A stretch of DNA of 64,000 bases from Sideroxyarcus sp045866275 (GCA_045866275.1 BAAFRX010000007.1:1-64000); one strand, 5' to 3'. Positions 45,494 through 54,904 are shown, numbered from the stretch's first letter. Made by a program: numbers and translations. The notes: generated by a model not told the origin, from the sequence alone.

Positions 45494-47384
45494 TCCAGTC
45501 AAATTTGATGTGATCGTTGTGGGGGGGGGGCATGCCGGTACCGAGGCTGCGCTCGCCAGCGCGCGCAGTGGTTGCAAGACCTTGCTGTTGAGCCATAACG
45601 TAGAAACGCTTGGGCAGATGTCGTGCAATCCGTCGATTGGCGGGATTGGCAAGGGACACTTGGTCAAGGAAATAGATGCGCTGGGAGGTGCCATGGCGGC
45701 TGCCACGGATGAGGCGGGAATCCAGTTTCGCATTCTTAATTCAAGCAAGGGTCCGGCGGTGCGTGCAACGCGGGCGCAAGCCGATCGATTGCTTTATAAA
45801 CAGGCCATTCGCTCACGTCTGGAAAATCAGGCCAATTTGTGGATCTTCCAGCAAGCGGTCGATGGCATGTTGCTGGACGGTGACAGGGTGTGTGGCGTCA
45901 TCACGCAATTGGGTCTGAAATTTTCCGCGCGCAGCGTGGTTTTAACTGCAGGCACTTTTCTGTCCGGACTCATTCATGTAGGTCAATCCCACTATCCGGC
46001 GGGTCGGGCAGGTGACCCCCCATCAATCAGCCTGGCAAAACAGTTGCGCGATCTGGGTTTTACTGTGGGCAGACTCAAAACGGGTACGCCTCCCCGGATT
46101 GATGGTCGTACGATCGATTTCTCGGTCATGCAGGTGCAACAAGGCGACGATCCTATACCGGTGTTTTCGTTCGTCGGGGAGGTTGCACAACATCCTCGGC
46201 AAATGCCGTGCTGGATCACAGAAACCAACGAAAGAACCCACGAAATCATCCGGGGGGGGCTGGACCGTTCGCCCATGTTCACGGGCATCATCGAGGGGGT
46301 GGGGCCGCGCTATTGCCCTTCGGTCGAGGACAAGATCACGCGTTTTGCGGACAAGACCTCGCACCAGATTTTTCTGGAACCGGAAGGGCTTACGACACAC
46401 GAGATTTATCCCAACGGCATATCCACCAGCCTGCCCTACGATGTGCAGTTCGAGCTGGTGCACTCGATACGCGGGCTGGAAAATGCGCATATCTTGCGTC
46501 CTGGCTATGCGATCGAATATGACTATTTCGATCCGCGCGGCCTGAAGAGCTCGCTGGAAACCCGCCTCATTCGCGGTTTATTTTTTGCGGGGCAGATCAA
46601 CGGAACCACAGGTTATGAGGAAGCGGCTGCCCAAGGGGTATTGGCGGGAATCAATGCATCCCTGTTTGTGCGCGGCAAAGCACCTTGGTGCCCGCGTCGC
46701 AACGAGGCCTATCTGGGGGTCATGGTTGATGACCTGATTACGCGCGGAGTCACCGAGCCCTATCGCATGTTTACCAGTCGGGCTGAATATCGGTTGCAGT
46801 TGCGTGAAGATAATGCCGATTTGCGTTTGACAGAAACCGGGCGGGATTTGGGGGTCGTCGATGAGAGCAGGTGGATCCGCTTTTCTGAAAAACGGGAAGC
46901 AATCGCACGCGAAGAGCAAAGATTGAAAGGGACCTGGTTCAATCCGGCTTCGTTGCCGGAGGATGAAGCTGTCCGCGTGCTCGGCAAGAAGATCGACCGC
47001 GAATACTCTCTGTATGACTTGTTGCGTCGGCCAGAGGTCGGGTACGCCGCGCTCATGACGTTGCCCGGTGCGAGCGCGGGCGCGGCTGATGTGATTGCCC
47101 AGCAAGTCGAAATTGGGGCCAAATACCAGGGTTATATCGAAAAACAGAAAACCGAAATAGCGCACCAAGCGGTGTACGAAGACATGCGTTTGCCACAGGG
47201 GATGGATTATTGCCAAGTGCGTGGACTTTCCATCGAGGCGCAGCAAAAGTTCAATCAATACCAGCCTGAAACCATCGGGCGCGCGGCGCGCATTTCGGGG
47301 ATCACCCCCGCCGATATTTCGCTGCTGCTGGTGCACTTAAAAAGGGGCCTGAAAACAAACCGTGCCGAATCGGTTCAAGCATGA
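45486..47384 (+). CDS. mnmG: tRNA uridine-5-carboxymethylaminomethyl enzyme MnmG (GidA)
   Basis: 632 residues. It has the FAD-binding VIVVGGGHAGTEAALASAR, the catalytic-loop pattern LGQMSCNPSIGGIGKGHLVKE, GRLKTGTPPRIDGRTID, and the C-terminal helical domain ending RISGITPADISLLLVHLKR. It works with MnmE. The IS4 element ends three bases before the ATG, so the original promoter and leader are displaced and no Shine-Dalgarno is visible; the native sequence also lacked one. A G10 tract (45521-45530) encodes the GGG of the FAD motif. The stop overlaps the rsmG start. Confidence 0.95.
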   Translation: MDTPVKFDVIVVGGGHAGTEAALASARSGCKTLLLSHNVETLGQMSCNPSIGGIGKGHLVKEIDALGGAMAAATDEAGIQFRILNSSKGPAVRATRAQADRLLYKQAIRSRLENQANLWIFQQAVDGMLLDGDRVCGVITQLGLKFSARSVVLTAGTFLSGLIHVGQSHYPAGRAGDPPSISLAKQLRDLGFTVGRLKTGTPPRIDGRTIDFSVMQVQQGDDPIPVFSFVGEVAQHPRQMPCWITETNERTHEIIRGGLDRSPMFTGIIEGVGPRYCPSVEDKITRFADKTSHQIFLEPEGLTTHEIYPNGISTSLPYDVQFELVHSIRGLENAHILRPGYAIEYDYFDPRGLKSSLETRLIRGLFFAGQINGTTGYEEAAAQGVLAGINASLFVRGKAPWCPRRNEAYLGVMVDDLITRGVTEPYRMFTSRAEYRLQLREDNADLRLTETGRDLGVVDESRWIRFSEKREAIAREEQRLKGTWFNPASLPEDEAVRVLGKKIDREYSLYDLLRRPEVGYAALMTLPGASAGAADVIAQQVEIGAKYQGYIEKQKTEIAHQAVYEDMRLPQGMDYCQVRGLSIEAQQKFNQYQPETIGRAARISGITPADISLLLVHLKRGLKTNRAESVQA

Positions 47385-47998
47385 ATGCGGCGGGGACACT
47401 GCATTCTGGGGCGGAAAAAATTGGGCTGAAGCTGGATTTTGATACCCAGCAAAAAATGCTGGCCTACCTCGCGCTGATGCGGAAATGGAACAAGACGTAC
47501 AATCTGACCGCGATCAGCGAAGAACACGATATGGTCATACACCATTTGCTGGATAGTTTGGCGGTGTTGCCCTATCTGTGGGAGGGCAAGTGGCTGGATG
47601 TGGGCTGTGGCGCGGGGGTGCCGGGTGCGATTCTCGCCATTGCCAGACCGGACTGGCAATTTACCTTGCTGGACAGTAACAGCAAAAAAACCAGTTTTGT
47701 GCAACAGGCCGCCATTGAACTGGACCTCTCCAATATCAAGGTTCATTCAGGTCGCGTGGAAGATTGGCCTACCACTGAACGGTTTGATGGCATCATTTCG
47801 CGCGCCTTTGCAGAGCTTGAAAAATTTACAAATTTGACCGGGCATTTGTTGGCAGCAGAGGGGCGCTGGGCTGCCATGAAGGGAAAGCTTGAAGAAAAGG
47901 TGCCTCTGGGTTGCACGATTGAGCAGACAATCCAGATTCATGTTCCAGGCTTGGGTGCGGACAGGAGTCTGGTGATTGCGGCGAAGAAAAGGGAGTAA
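47381..47998 (+). CDS. rsmG: 16S rRNA (guanine-527-N7)-methyltransferase RsmG (GidB)
   Basis: 205 residues with MLAYLALMRKWNKTYNLTAI, HHLLDSLAVLPYL and the SAM-binding LDVGCGAGVPGAILAIARP, followed by LLDSNSKKTSFVQQ. It methylates G527 of 16S rRNA. The ATG overlaps the mnmG stop (ATGA), so expression depends on mnmG transcription and hence on whatever promoter reads through the IS4 junction. parA follows after five bases. Confidence 0.94.
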   Translation: MNAAGTLHSGAEKIGLKLDFDTQQKMLAYLALMRKWNKTYNLTAISEEHDMVIHHLLDSLAVLPYLWEGKWLDVGCGAGVPGAILAIARPDWQFTLLDSNSKKTSFVQQAAIELDLSNIKVHSGRVEDWPTTERFDGIISRAFAELEKFTNLTGHLLAAEGRWAAMKGKLEEKVPLGCTIEQTIQIHVPGLGADRSLVIAAKKRE

Positions 47999-48003
47999 CT
48001 GGA

Positions 48004-48801
48004 ATGGCGAAAATAATGGCTATCACCAACCAGAAGGGCGGGGTAGGCAAGACGACGACCACCGTCAATCTGGCGGCCAGTCTGGCGGCAGCCAAAAAAC
48101 GGGTGTTGCTGATTGATCTCGATCCGCAGGCCAATGCCACGATGGGGAGCGGAATCGATAAATCCAGCCTGAAAACCAGTGTTTACCATGTGCTGCTCGG
48201 CGAAGCGACGATTGCAGAGGCAAAGGTTGCGGCCGAAAAAGGGAACTATGATGTGCTGGGTTCAAACCGCGAACTTGCCGGTGCCGAGATTGAGCTGATC
48301 GAACTGGAGGGGCGTGAAACACGCCTGAAAAAAGAAATTGCCGCGTTGGCGGAAATTTATGATTTTATTCTGGTGGACTGCCCCCCCGCGCTTAACCTGC
48401 TTACCCTTAACGGTTTGTGCGCCGCCCACTCGGTCATGATTCCGATGCAGTGCGAGTATTACGCGCTGGAAGGCTTGAGCGATCTGGTGAACACGATACG
48501 CAAAGTCCGTGAACACCTGAATCCGCAGTTGGAAATAGAAGGTTTGTTGCGCACCATGTTTGACCCGCGCAACTCTCTGGCGCAACAGGTTTCCGCGCAA
48601 TTGCAGCAACATTTTGGGGAAAAGGTTTACCGCACCGTGATACCGCGCAATGTTCGACTGGCAGAAGCGCCAAGCTACGGAGTGCCTGCCCTGTATCACG
48701 ATGCCCAATCCAAGGGGACTCAAGCTTACCTTGCGCTGGCCGGAGAGATATTGAACAAGGAAGCAAGCGCCAACAAACATAATCTTGTCGAATCGAATTA
48801 A
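48004..48801 (+). CDS. parA: Chromosome partitioning ATPase ParA (Soj)
   Basis: 265 residues. The deviant Walker A is ITNQKGGVGKTTTTVNLAAS, then LLIDLDPQANATMGSG, Walker B FILVDCPPALNLLTLNGL, and DPRNSLAQQVSAQLQQHF. This is the canonical chromosomal ParA, pairing with ParB and the parS sites at 37581 and 44067 to segregate the origin. It lies in the mnmG-rsmG-parA-parB chain. The divergent orphan ParA at 30476 is not its duplicate. Confidence 0.95.
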   Translation: MAKIMAITNQKGGVGKTTTTVNLAASLAAAKKRVLLIDLDPQANATMGSGIDKSSLKTSVYHVLLGEATIAEAKVAAEKGNYDVLGSNRELAGAEIELIELEGRETRLKKEIAALAEIYDFILVDCPPALNLLTLNGLCAAHSVMIPMQCEYYALEGLSDLVNTIRKVREHLNPQLEIEGLLRTMFDPRNSLAQQVSAQLQQHFGEKVYRTVIPRNVRLAEAPSYGVPALYHDAQSKGTQAYLALAGEILNKEASANKHNLVESN

Positions 48802-48810
48802 GGATATAGC

Positions 48811-49668
48811 ATGGCGAAAATCAATAAAGGTTTGGGGCGTGGGCTGGATGCATTGTTGTCCGGGGGGGCGGATGTCAAAGCCAGTGACAGCTTGCGCGAG
48901 TTGGAGGTTGCACAACTCAAACCCGGCAAGTACCAGCCGCGGAGCCGCATGGATGAAGAGTCCCTCAATGAGCTGGCCAGCTCGATCAAGGCTCAAGGGG
49001 TGATCCAGCCTATTTTGGCGAGGGAATTGGCTAACGGAAGTTACGAAATAATCGCCGGCGAACGCCGCTGGCGTGCGGCACAAGTGGCCGGACTCAATAA
49101 AGTGCCAGTACTGGTCAGAGTGGTGCCGGACAATGCGGCATTGGCCATGGCGCTGATCGAGAACATTCAGCGCGAAGATTTGAATCCGCTGGAAGAGGCG
49201 GTCGGCATTCAACGCCTGATCGACGAATTTCGGATGACCCATCAGGAAGCTGCCGATGCAGTGGGGCGCTCACGGAGCGCAGCCAGCAACCTGCTGCGCC
49301 TGTTGAAACTGCCTCCAGAAGTGCAGGGGATGCTGATGGAAGGCGATTTGGACATGGGGCATGCCCGAGCATTGCTATCGCTGGAAGCCGCCGAACAGAT
49401 TTTGCTGGCAAATAAGATCGTGCTGGAAAACTTGTCCGTCAGGGAGGCCGAAAGTCTGGTGCAAAAACACGCGGAAAACACCCCGGTGCGGCAGAAAAAA
49501 GTCAAGGAAACCAATCGCGACACACAACGCCTTGAGGATGAGGTGGGCACGCATCTGGGTACCCGGGTTGAAATAAAAGCGGGCAGCAAGAATGGCGGGA
49601 AACTGGTCATCCACTATACAAGCAATGACCAGTTGGGAGAATTGATTGACGTGCTGACCCGCGCATGA
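48811..49668 (+). CDS. parB: Chromosome partitioning protein ParB (Spo0J)
   Basis: 285 residues. It starts AKINKGLGRGLDALLSGG; the CTP-binding N-domain contains KYQPRSRMDEESLNELASSI and the GERRWRAAQVAG motif; ENIQREDLNPLEEAVGIQRL leads into the HTH (MTHQEAADAVGRSRSAASNLL); and a C-terminal dimerisation domain follows. It loads on parS and spreads. It begins nine bases after parA. Confidence 0.96.
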   Translation: MAKINKGLGRGLDALLSGGADVKASDSLRELEVAQLKPGKYQPRSRMDEESLNELASSIKAQGVIQPILARELANGSYEIIAGERRWRAAQVAGLNKVPVLVRVVPDNAALAMALIENIQREDLNPLEEAVGIQRLIDEFRMTHQEAADAVGRSRSAASNLLRLLKLPPEVQGMLMEGDLDMGHARALLSLEAAEQILLANKIVLENLSVREAESLVQKHAENTPVRQKKVKETNRDTQRLEDEVGTHLGTRVEIKAGSKNGGKLVIHYTSNDQLGELIDVLTRA

Positions 49669-49669
49669 C

Positions 49670-50134
49670 GTGAGCGGACAGTCATTGAAAGAGTCGTGGG
49701 AAAGTTTGACACCCCAAGCGAAGGCCGCTATCATCGCCGCGCTCGGGGAAGCGACGGCACAAGAAAAACGTCAAATAAGCCGATTGATTGCCGCGCAGAT
49801 AATTGTTGCATGCGCAGTTTCAGGCATCAGCTTCAGCTTCGGGGCGGCACCGGAAATCTCAATAGCGGCGTGGAGTGGGGGAGGGGTCTCGGTTCTCAAC
49901 AGCCTGTTGCTGGCTTGGAGAATGTCCCGTGCCAGCAGGAGCGAATCCCATGATGCACAACTACAGTTGCGGTTATTGTATTTTTATGCCGTAGAGCGCT
50001 TTTTGTCGGTAGTGATTGCCCTAGTATTGGCCATGACGGTGACAAAACAACCGCTGGCGGTCTTGGGGGGGTTTGTATCAGGTCAGGCTGTGATGATTTT
50101 GGCGCGCCTGTTTTTGCAATTCAGATTTAGATAA
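49670..50134 (+). CDS. atpI: ATP synthase assembly protein AtpI-like
   Basis: 154 residues. An N-terminal hydrophilic stretch (about 38 residues) is followed by four hydrophobic helices, including IIVACAVSGISFSFG, GGVSVLNSLLLAWRM, FLSVVIALVLAMTV and QAVMILARLFLQF, the AtpI/ATP-synthase-I pattern. It helps assemble the c-ring. The start is GTG, one base after the parB stop, so the partition and atp genes may share transcripts. atpB follows after five bases. Confidence 0.82.
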   Translation: MSGQSLKESWESLTPQAKAAIIAALGEATAQEKRQISRLIAAQIIVACAVSGISFSFGAAPEISIAAWSGGGVSVLNSLLLAWRMSRASRSESHDAQLQLRLLYFYAVERFLSVVIALVLAMTVTKQPLAVLGGFVSGQAVMILARLFLQFRFR

Positions 50135-50139
50135 AAAAT

Positions 50140-51003
50140 ATGTCCAGCGAAGCTCATACCTCAGCGGAATACATCAAACATCACCTGCAAAATCTGACCT
50201 ATGGCCAGCTACCCGACGGCAGCTGGGGGATTGCGCACACAGCGGCAGAAGCCAAGGAAATGGGTTTCTGGGCGCTCAATCTGGATACATTCATCATGTC
50301 GCTCCTGCTGGGGGCGATTTTTCTGTTCATCTTTCGTAGCGTGGCCAAGAGTGTGGTAAGCGGAACACCGGGCGGGTGGCAGAATTTTTGCGAGTGGGCC
50401 ATCGAATTTGTCGATAGCAGCGTGCGGGGATCTTTTACGGCGAAGAACAACATGGTTGCGCCGCTGGCGCTGACCATATTTTTCTGGGTGTTTCTGCTGA
50501 ACTTGATGGACTTGATCCCGATCGACTATGTGCCCTTGATAATGAGCGCCCTTGGGGTCCCATTTTTCAAGGTGGTTCCCTCCACTGATCCGAATGCAAC
50601 GTTTGGGCTGGCCATCGGGGTATTTATTCTTGTCTTGTATTACAGCGTGAAGATGAAGGGTGTCGGCGGCTTTCTCGGCGAACTGACGATGCAGCCTTTT
50701 GGCAAGTGGGGCATGCCTGTCAACCTGCTTCTGGAAGGTGTGAATCTCATCGCCAAACCGATCTCGCTCGCGTTGCGTCTGTTCGGCAATATGTACGCCG
50801 GAGAAATGATATTCATTCTGATCGCGTTGATGGGGGGTGCCTGGGCCGGTGCTTCTCTGACCAGTGCCACCCTGTTTGGATCGCAATTGCTGTTGTCGCT
50901 GGGCTGGGCGATTTTCCACATCCTGATTATTACGCTGCAGGCGTTCATCTTCATGACGCTGACCGTTGTATATCTGGATATGGCGCACCAGGAACACCAC
51001 TAA
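50140..51003 (+). CDS. atpB: F0 ATP synthase subunit a
   Basis: 287 residues with several membrane helices. The proton-path helix containing the essential Arg is LALRLFGNMYAGEMIFILIAL; the N-terminal SAEYIKHHLQNLTY is typical of proteobacterial subunit a. It forms the proton half-channels next to the c-ring. The start is ATG at 50140, with an AAAAA-rich leader and weak site. Confidence 0.95.
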   Translation: MSSEAHTSAEYIKHHLQNLTYGQLPDGSWGIAHTAAEAKEMGFWALNLDTFIMSLLLGAIFLFIFRSVAKSVVSGTPGGWQNFCEWAIEFVDSSVRGSFTAKNNMVAPLALTIFFWVFLLNLMDLIPIDYVPLIMSALGVPFFKVVPSTDPNATFGLAIGVFILVLYYSVKMKGVGGFLGELTMQPFGKWGMPVNLLLEGVNLIAKPISLALRLFGNMYAGEMIFILIALMGGAWAGASLTSATLFGSQLLLSLGWAIFHILIITLQAFIFMTLTVVYLDMAHQEHH

Positions 51004-51049
51004 TTTCAGTTTCATCAACATTAACTTTTATCAACAGGAGAAATACAAA

Positions 51050-51289
51050 ATGGAAATGGCAAACGCACTGCTGTACATCGCTGGCGCATTGATGATGGGT
51101 CTGGGCGCACTCGGCGCCGCCGTGGGCATCGGTATTCTGGGCGGTCGTTTCCTGGAAGGTGCTGCCCGCCAACCGGAACTGATCCCGATGCTGCGCACCC
51201 AGTTCTTTGTGGTAATGGGTCTGGTTGATGCGGTCCCGATGATTGCTGTGGGTATCGCAATGTACGTTCTGTTTGCTGTGGTGGGTTAA
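51050..51289 (+). CDS. atpE: F0 ATP synthase subunit c
   Basis: 79 residues forming a helical hairpin: GALMMGLGALGAAVGIGILGG, the polar loop RFLEGAARQPE and the second helix with the ion-binding carboxylate in VMGLVDAVPMIAVGIAMYV. The aspartate and lack of sodium-type ligands point to a proton-coupled ring. The ATG at 51050 follows CAGGAG; the frame is open further upstream into atpB but that part is not subunit c. Confidence 0.96.
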   Translation: MEMANALLYIAGALMMGLGALGAAVGIGILGGRFLEGAARQPELIPMLRTQFFVVMGLVDAVPMIAVGIAMYVLFAVVG

Positions 51290-51324
51290 TCCGCGCAAAC
51301 GCATAATTAAGAAAGGAAGCTTGC

Positions 51325-51795
51325 ATGAACATCAATGCAACTCTTCTCGCCCAGACCATCATGTTCGCGTTGTTCGTGTGGTTCTGCATGAAGTTCGTCT
51401 GGGCGCCGATCATGGCCGCTCTCGACGCGCGCAAGAAGCAGATCGCTGACGGTTTGGCGGATGCCGAACGTGCCAAGCAGGATCTTGAACTGGCTGCCAA
51501 GCGCTCTGCTGAAATTCTGCGCGAGGCGAAAGAAAAGGCCGGGGAAATAATCGGCAACAGCGAAAAGCGGGCCAGTGAAATGGTGGAAGAAGCCAAGTCA
51601 CAAGCCAAGGTCGAAGGCGATCGCATTATCGCCGGCGCCAAGGCCGAAATCGAGCAGGAAGTTTTCCGTGCCAAAGAACAGTTGCGCACGCAAGTTTCCG
51701 CAATCGCACTGGCCGGAGCAGGAAAGATCCTCGGCCGTGAAATCGACGCGAAAGCCCATAACGATTTGCTCGACAAACTCGTCGCGGAAATTTAA
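51325..51795 (+). CDS. atpF: F0 ATP synthase subunit b
   Basis: 156 residues: one N-terminal membrane helix (LLAQTIMFALFVWFCMKFVW) with APIMAALDARKKQIADGL, then a long charged coiled coil rich in Ala, Glu and Lys forming the peripheral stalk. GAAAGGAAGC precedes the ATG. atpH follows after five bases. Confidence 0.95.
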   Translation: MNINATLLAQTIMFALFVWFCMKFVWAPIMAALDARKKQIADGLADAERAKQDLELAAKRSAEILREAKEKAGEIIGNSEKRASEMVEEAKSQAKVEGDRIIAGAKAEIEQEVFRAKEQLRTQVSAIALAGAGKILGREIDAKAHNDLLDKLVAEI

Positions 51796-51800
51796 ACGCC

Positions 51801-52334
51801 ATGTCCGAAGCCATTACTACCGCGCGTCCCTATGCCCAGGCGGCATTCGATGAAGCGAAAAAGCTGAACGATCTGCAGGGTTGGTCCGAAATGCTGCTGT
51901 CTTTGGCGGGCGCAGTCAATCATCCGGAAGTGCATGCGGTGGTGACCAACCCGCGAATTCCAAAGCAGCAGATTGAAGCCATGATGGAAGCATTGCTTGC
52001 ATCGGGCTGCGCTGCGCAACAGCGCAATTTTGTGCGCATCCTTGCGGATAATCAGCGGTTGCTGTTGCTACCGGAAATCGCTGCTTTATTCGAGGCGTTC
52101 AAGGCGGAAGCGGAGAAATCAGTCAATGTGGTGGTGGAATCCGCATTCGAACTGAACGCGGCGCAGCAGGACAAGATTGCCACTTCGCTCAAGAAGCGAC
52201 TGGCGCGCGAGATCAAACTGACTTGCAAGGTCAAAAAAGATTTACTGGGTGGCGTGGTGATCCGCGCCGGAGACAAGGTGATCGACGGTTCCGCGTTGAC
52301 CCGCCTTGCTGAAATGGCGAATGCCCTGGCCTGA
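51801..52334 (+). CDS. atpH: F1 ATP synthase subunit delta
   Basis: 177 residues: ITTARPYAQAAFDEAKKL at the N-terminus and the conserved C-terminal segment VKKDLLGGVVIRAGDKVIDGS. It connects F1 to the b-subunit stalk. It is in the usual position between atpF and atpA. Confidence 0.94.
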   Translation: MSEAITTARPYAQAAFDEAKKLNDLQGWSEMLLSLAGAVNHPEVHAVVTNPRIPKQQIEAMMEALLASGCAAQQRNFVRILADNQRLLLLPEIAALFEAFKAEAEKSVNVVVESAFELNAAQQDKIATSLKKRLAREIKLTCKVKKDLLGGVVIRAGDKVIDGSALTRLAEMANALA

Positions 52335-52365
52335 TCAAAGAATTTTCAAGAATGAGGAAATCCAG

Positions 52366-53907
52366 ATGAAGCTCAACCCTTCCGAAATTAGTAATCTGAT
52401 TCGCAGCCGCATCGAAAACTTCGAAGCCCTGACGCAGGCGCGCACCGAAGGTACGGTGGTCAGCGTGACCGACGGTATTGTCCGCGTACACGGCCTGTCC
52501 GACGTGATGCAAGGCGAAATGCTCGAATTTCCCGGCAACACTTACGGCCTGGCGCTGAACCTCGAGCGCGATTCCGTCGGTGCCGTGATTCTGGGAGAGT
52601 ATGAACACATCACCGAAGGCGACACGGTCAAGTGTACCGGCCGCATTCTTGAAGTGCCGGTTGGCCCCGAATTGCGCGGCCGCGTGGTGAATGCACTGGG
52701 GCAGCCGATTGACGGCAAAGGTCCGGTCAACACCAAGATGACCGACAAGATCGAAAAGGTCGCGCCTGGCGTGATCGCCCGTAAATCGGTGGACCAGCCG
52801 GTACAGACAGGTTTGAAGTCTATCGACTCCATGGTGCCGGTCGGTCGCGGTCAGCGTGAACTGATCATCGGTGACCGCCAGACCGGCAAGACCGCCGTCG
52901 CCGTGGACGCCATCATCAATCAAAAGGGTCAGAACATGACCTGTATCTACGTTGCCGTAGGCCAGAAAGCCTCGACCGTCGCCAATGTGGTGCGCAAGCT
53001 GGAGGAACACGGCGCGATGGAATATACCATCGTTGTTGCGGCAACGGCTTCCGACTCCGCCGCGATGCAGTTCCTGGCACCCTATGCTGGTTGCACCATG
53101 GGCGAGTACTTCCGCGACCGCGGCGAAGACGCGCTGATTGTGTATGACGATCTGACCAAACAGGCTTGGGCGTATCGGCAGATTTCCCTTTTGTTGCGGC
53201 GCCCGCCCGGCCGCGAAGCTTACCCCGGCGACGTGTTCTATCTGCACTCCCGCTTGCTGGAGCGCGCAGCTCGAGTGAACGCCGAGTACGTCGAAGCTTT
53301 CACCAAAGGCGCCGTCAAAGGCAAGACCGGTTCTCTGACCGCATTGCCGATCATCGAAACCCAGGCTGGCGACGTGTCCGCCTTCGTGCCGACCAACGTG
53401 ATTTCCATTACCGATGGCCAGATTTTCCTGGAAGCCGACCTGTTCAACGCCGGCATCCGTCCCGCGATCAACGCCGGTGTGTCCGTTTCACGCGTCGGTG
53501 GAGCCGCGCAGACCAAGGTCATCAAGAAATTGGGCGGCGGGGTGCGTCTGGCACTGGCACAATATCGTGAACTGGCCGCGTTCGCGCAGTTCGCTTCTGA
53601 TCTGGATGAGGCGACCCGCAAGCAGCTTGAGCGCGGCAAGATCGTGACGGAGCTGATGAAGCAACTTCAATATGCCCCTTTGTCGGTGTCCAAAATGGCT
53701 GCCACGCTGTTTGCGGTAAACAAGGGATACTTCGACGATATCGCCGTGCCCAAGGTCCTCGCCTTCGAGGCCGCCTTGCACGCGCACCTAGGTTCGAAGA
53801 ACAAAGATCTGATGGATGCGATTGAAACCACCAAGGACCTGTCGGCGGATAACGAAAAATTGCTGGTAGCAGCCATTGATTCGTTCAAGGCAACCGCAGT
53901 TTATTGA
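52366..53907 (+). CDS. atpA: F1 ATP synthase subunit alpha
   Basis: 513 residues. It starts MKLNPSEISNLIRSRIENF, with P-loop GDRQTGKTAVA, LIVYDDLTKQAWAYRQISLL and SVSRVGGAAQTKVIKKLGGG, the regulatory nucleotide-binding subunit. The frame is open 20 codons upstream, but ATG 52366 is preceded by GAGGAAA and matches the family. Confidence 0.97.
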   Translation: MKLNPSEISNLIRSRIENFEALTQARTEGTVVSVTDGIVRVHGLSDVMQGEMLEFPGNTYGLALNLERDSVGAVILGEYEHITEGDTVKCTGRILEVPVGPELRGRVVNALGQPIDGKGPVNTKMTDKIEKVAPGVIARKSVDQPVQTGLKSIDSMVPVGRGQRELIIGDRQTGKTAVAVDAIINQKGQNMTCIYVAVGQKASTVANVVRKLEEHGAMEYTIVVAATASDSAAMQFLAPYAGCTMGEYFRDRGEDALIVYDDLTKQAWAYRQISLLLRRPPGREAYPGDVFYLHSRLLERAARVNAEYVEAFTKGAVKGKTGSLTALPIIETQAGDVSAFVPTNVISITDGQIFLEADLFNAGIRPAINAGVSVSRVGGAAQTKVIKKLGGGVRLALAQYRELAAFAQFASDLDEATRKQLERGKIVTELMKQLQYAPLSVSKMAATLFAVNKGYFDDIAVPKVLAFEAALHAHLGSKNKDLMDAIETTKDLSADNEKLLVAAIDSFKATAVY

Positions 53908-53920
53908 GGCGAGGTGAGTT

Positions 53921-54787
53921 ATGGCCGGCAGTAAAGAGATTCGCACCAAGATCAAGAGCGTAGAAAATACGCGCAAGATCACCCGTGCGATGGAGATGGT
54001 GGCAGCGGCAAAGATGCGCAAAGCGCAGGAACGCATGCGCGCCGCCCGTCCCTATGCCGAGAAGATCCGCAACGTTGCAGGCCACCTGTCGCGCGCCAAC
54101 CCGGAATACAAGCACGCATTCCTGGCAAAACGCGAAAAGATCAGCAACGTTGGTCTGATCCTGGTCACCTCGGACAAAGGGCTTTGCGGCGGTTTGAATA
54201 CCAATTTGCTGCGCTTGGCCGTGAACGAGATGAAAAACTGGGAGGGTGAGGGCAAGGGCCTCCTCGTTTGTCCAATCGGGAACAAGGGGTTCGGTTTCAT
54301 GAACCGCATCGGGGCGAAAGTCCGATCTCACATGGTCGGACTGGGCGATGTGCCGCACGTCGAAAAACTGATCGGTACGGTAAAGGCGATGCTGGATGCA
54401 TACGTTGCCGGAGAAATCGATGCGATCTACTTGAGCTACAACCACTTCATCAACACCATGCGCCAGGAACCGCGCGTGGAGCAGTTGTTGCCGCTGACTG
54501 GCGAGAAAATCGGAACCAGCGATGCGACATGGGATTACATCTACGAACCGGATGCCAAGAAAGTGATCGACGAATTGCTGATGCGCTATGTCGAATCTCT
54601 GGTGTATCAGGCCGTTGTTGAAAACATCGCGGCAGAACAAAGCTCGCGCATGGTGGCGATGAAAGCCGCTTCCGACAACGCGAAGAGCGTCATCAGCGAA
54701 CTCAAGCTGGTTTACAACAAAGCACGCCAGGCTGCGATCACCAAAGAAATATCGGAAATCGTTGGCGGCGCGGCGGCGCTGGAATGA
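53921..54787 (+). CDS. atpG: F1 ATP synthase subunit gamma
   Basis: 288 residues: SKEIRTKIKSVENTRKIT at the N-terminus, LVTSDKGLCGGLNTNL in the middle, and the C-terminal rotor helix MVAMKAASDNAKSVISELKL. It forms the rotating central stalk. It is followed by an unusually long 137-base gap before atpD that contains a possible small ORF and a repeat of the atpG tail. Confidence 0.96.
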   Translation: MAGSKEIRTKIKSVENTRKITRAMEMVAAAKMRKAQERMRAARPYAEKIRNVAGHLSRANPEYKHAFLAKREKISNVGLILVTSDKGLCGGLNTNLLRLAVNEMKNWEGEGKGLLVCPIGNKGFGFMNRIGAKVRSHMVGLGDVPHVEKLIGTVKAMLDAYVAGEIDAIYLSYNHFINTMRQEPRVEQLLPLTGEKIGTSDATWDYIYEPDAKKVIDELLMRYVESLVYQAVVENIAAEQSSRMVAMKAASDNAKSVISELKLVYNKARQAAITKEISEIVGGAAALE

Positions 54788-54857
54788 TTGGGCGAGGCTA
54801 ATATGAGCATGGCAAATGTTAGCCAAGACCAAATCAACAAAGCGCGGCGGCGCTGGA
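54768..54857. repeat. 16-base direct repeat around the atpG end
   Basis: GCGCGGCGGCGCTGGA occurs at the end of atpG (54768-54783) and again 74 bases downstream (54842-54857). In one frame both read A-A-L-E followed by a stop codon within one or two bases, so the second copy mimics the atpG C-terminus. It may reflect a past duplication or rearrangement of the atpG tail. Confidence 0.5.
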
Positions 54858-54904
54858 GTAAGCGCAGGAATGACTGCGGGTTTGGCAAAGAATTCAAGAA
54901 TTAA
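54803..54904 (+). CDS. Possible small ORF between atpG and atpD
   Basis: An uninterrupted 33-codon frame from ATG 54803 to TAA 54902-54904. The peptide begins MSMANVSQDQINKARRRW and is strongly basic in the middle (KARRRWSKRR). A GAGG lies seven bases upstream of the ATG. It fills most of the atypical atpG-atpD gap on the same strand, 20 bases before the atpD start. I do not recognise a family. It could equally be a chance frame in a spacer. Confidence 0.35.
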   Translation: MSMANVSQDQINKARRRWSKRRNDCGFGKEFKN

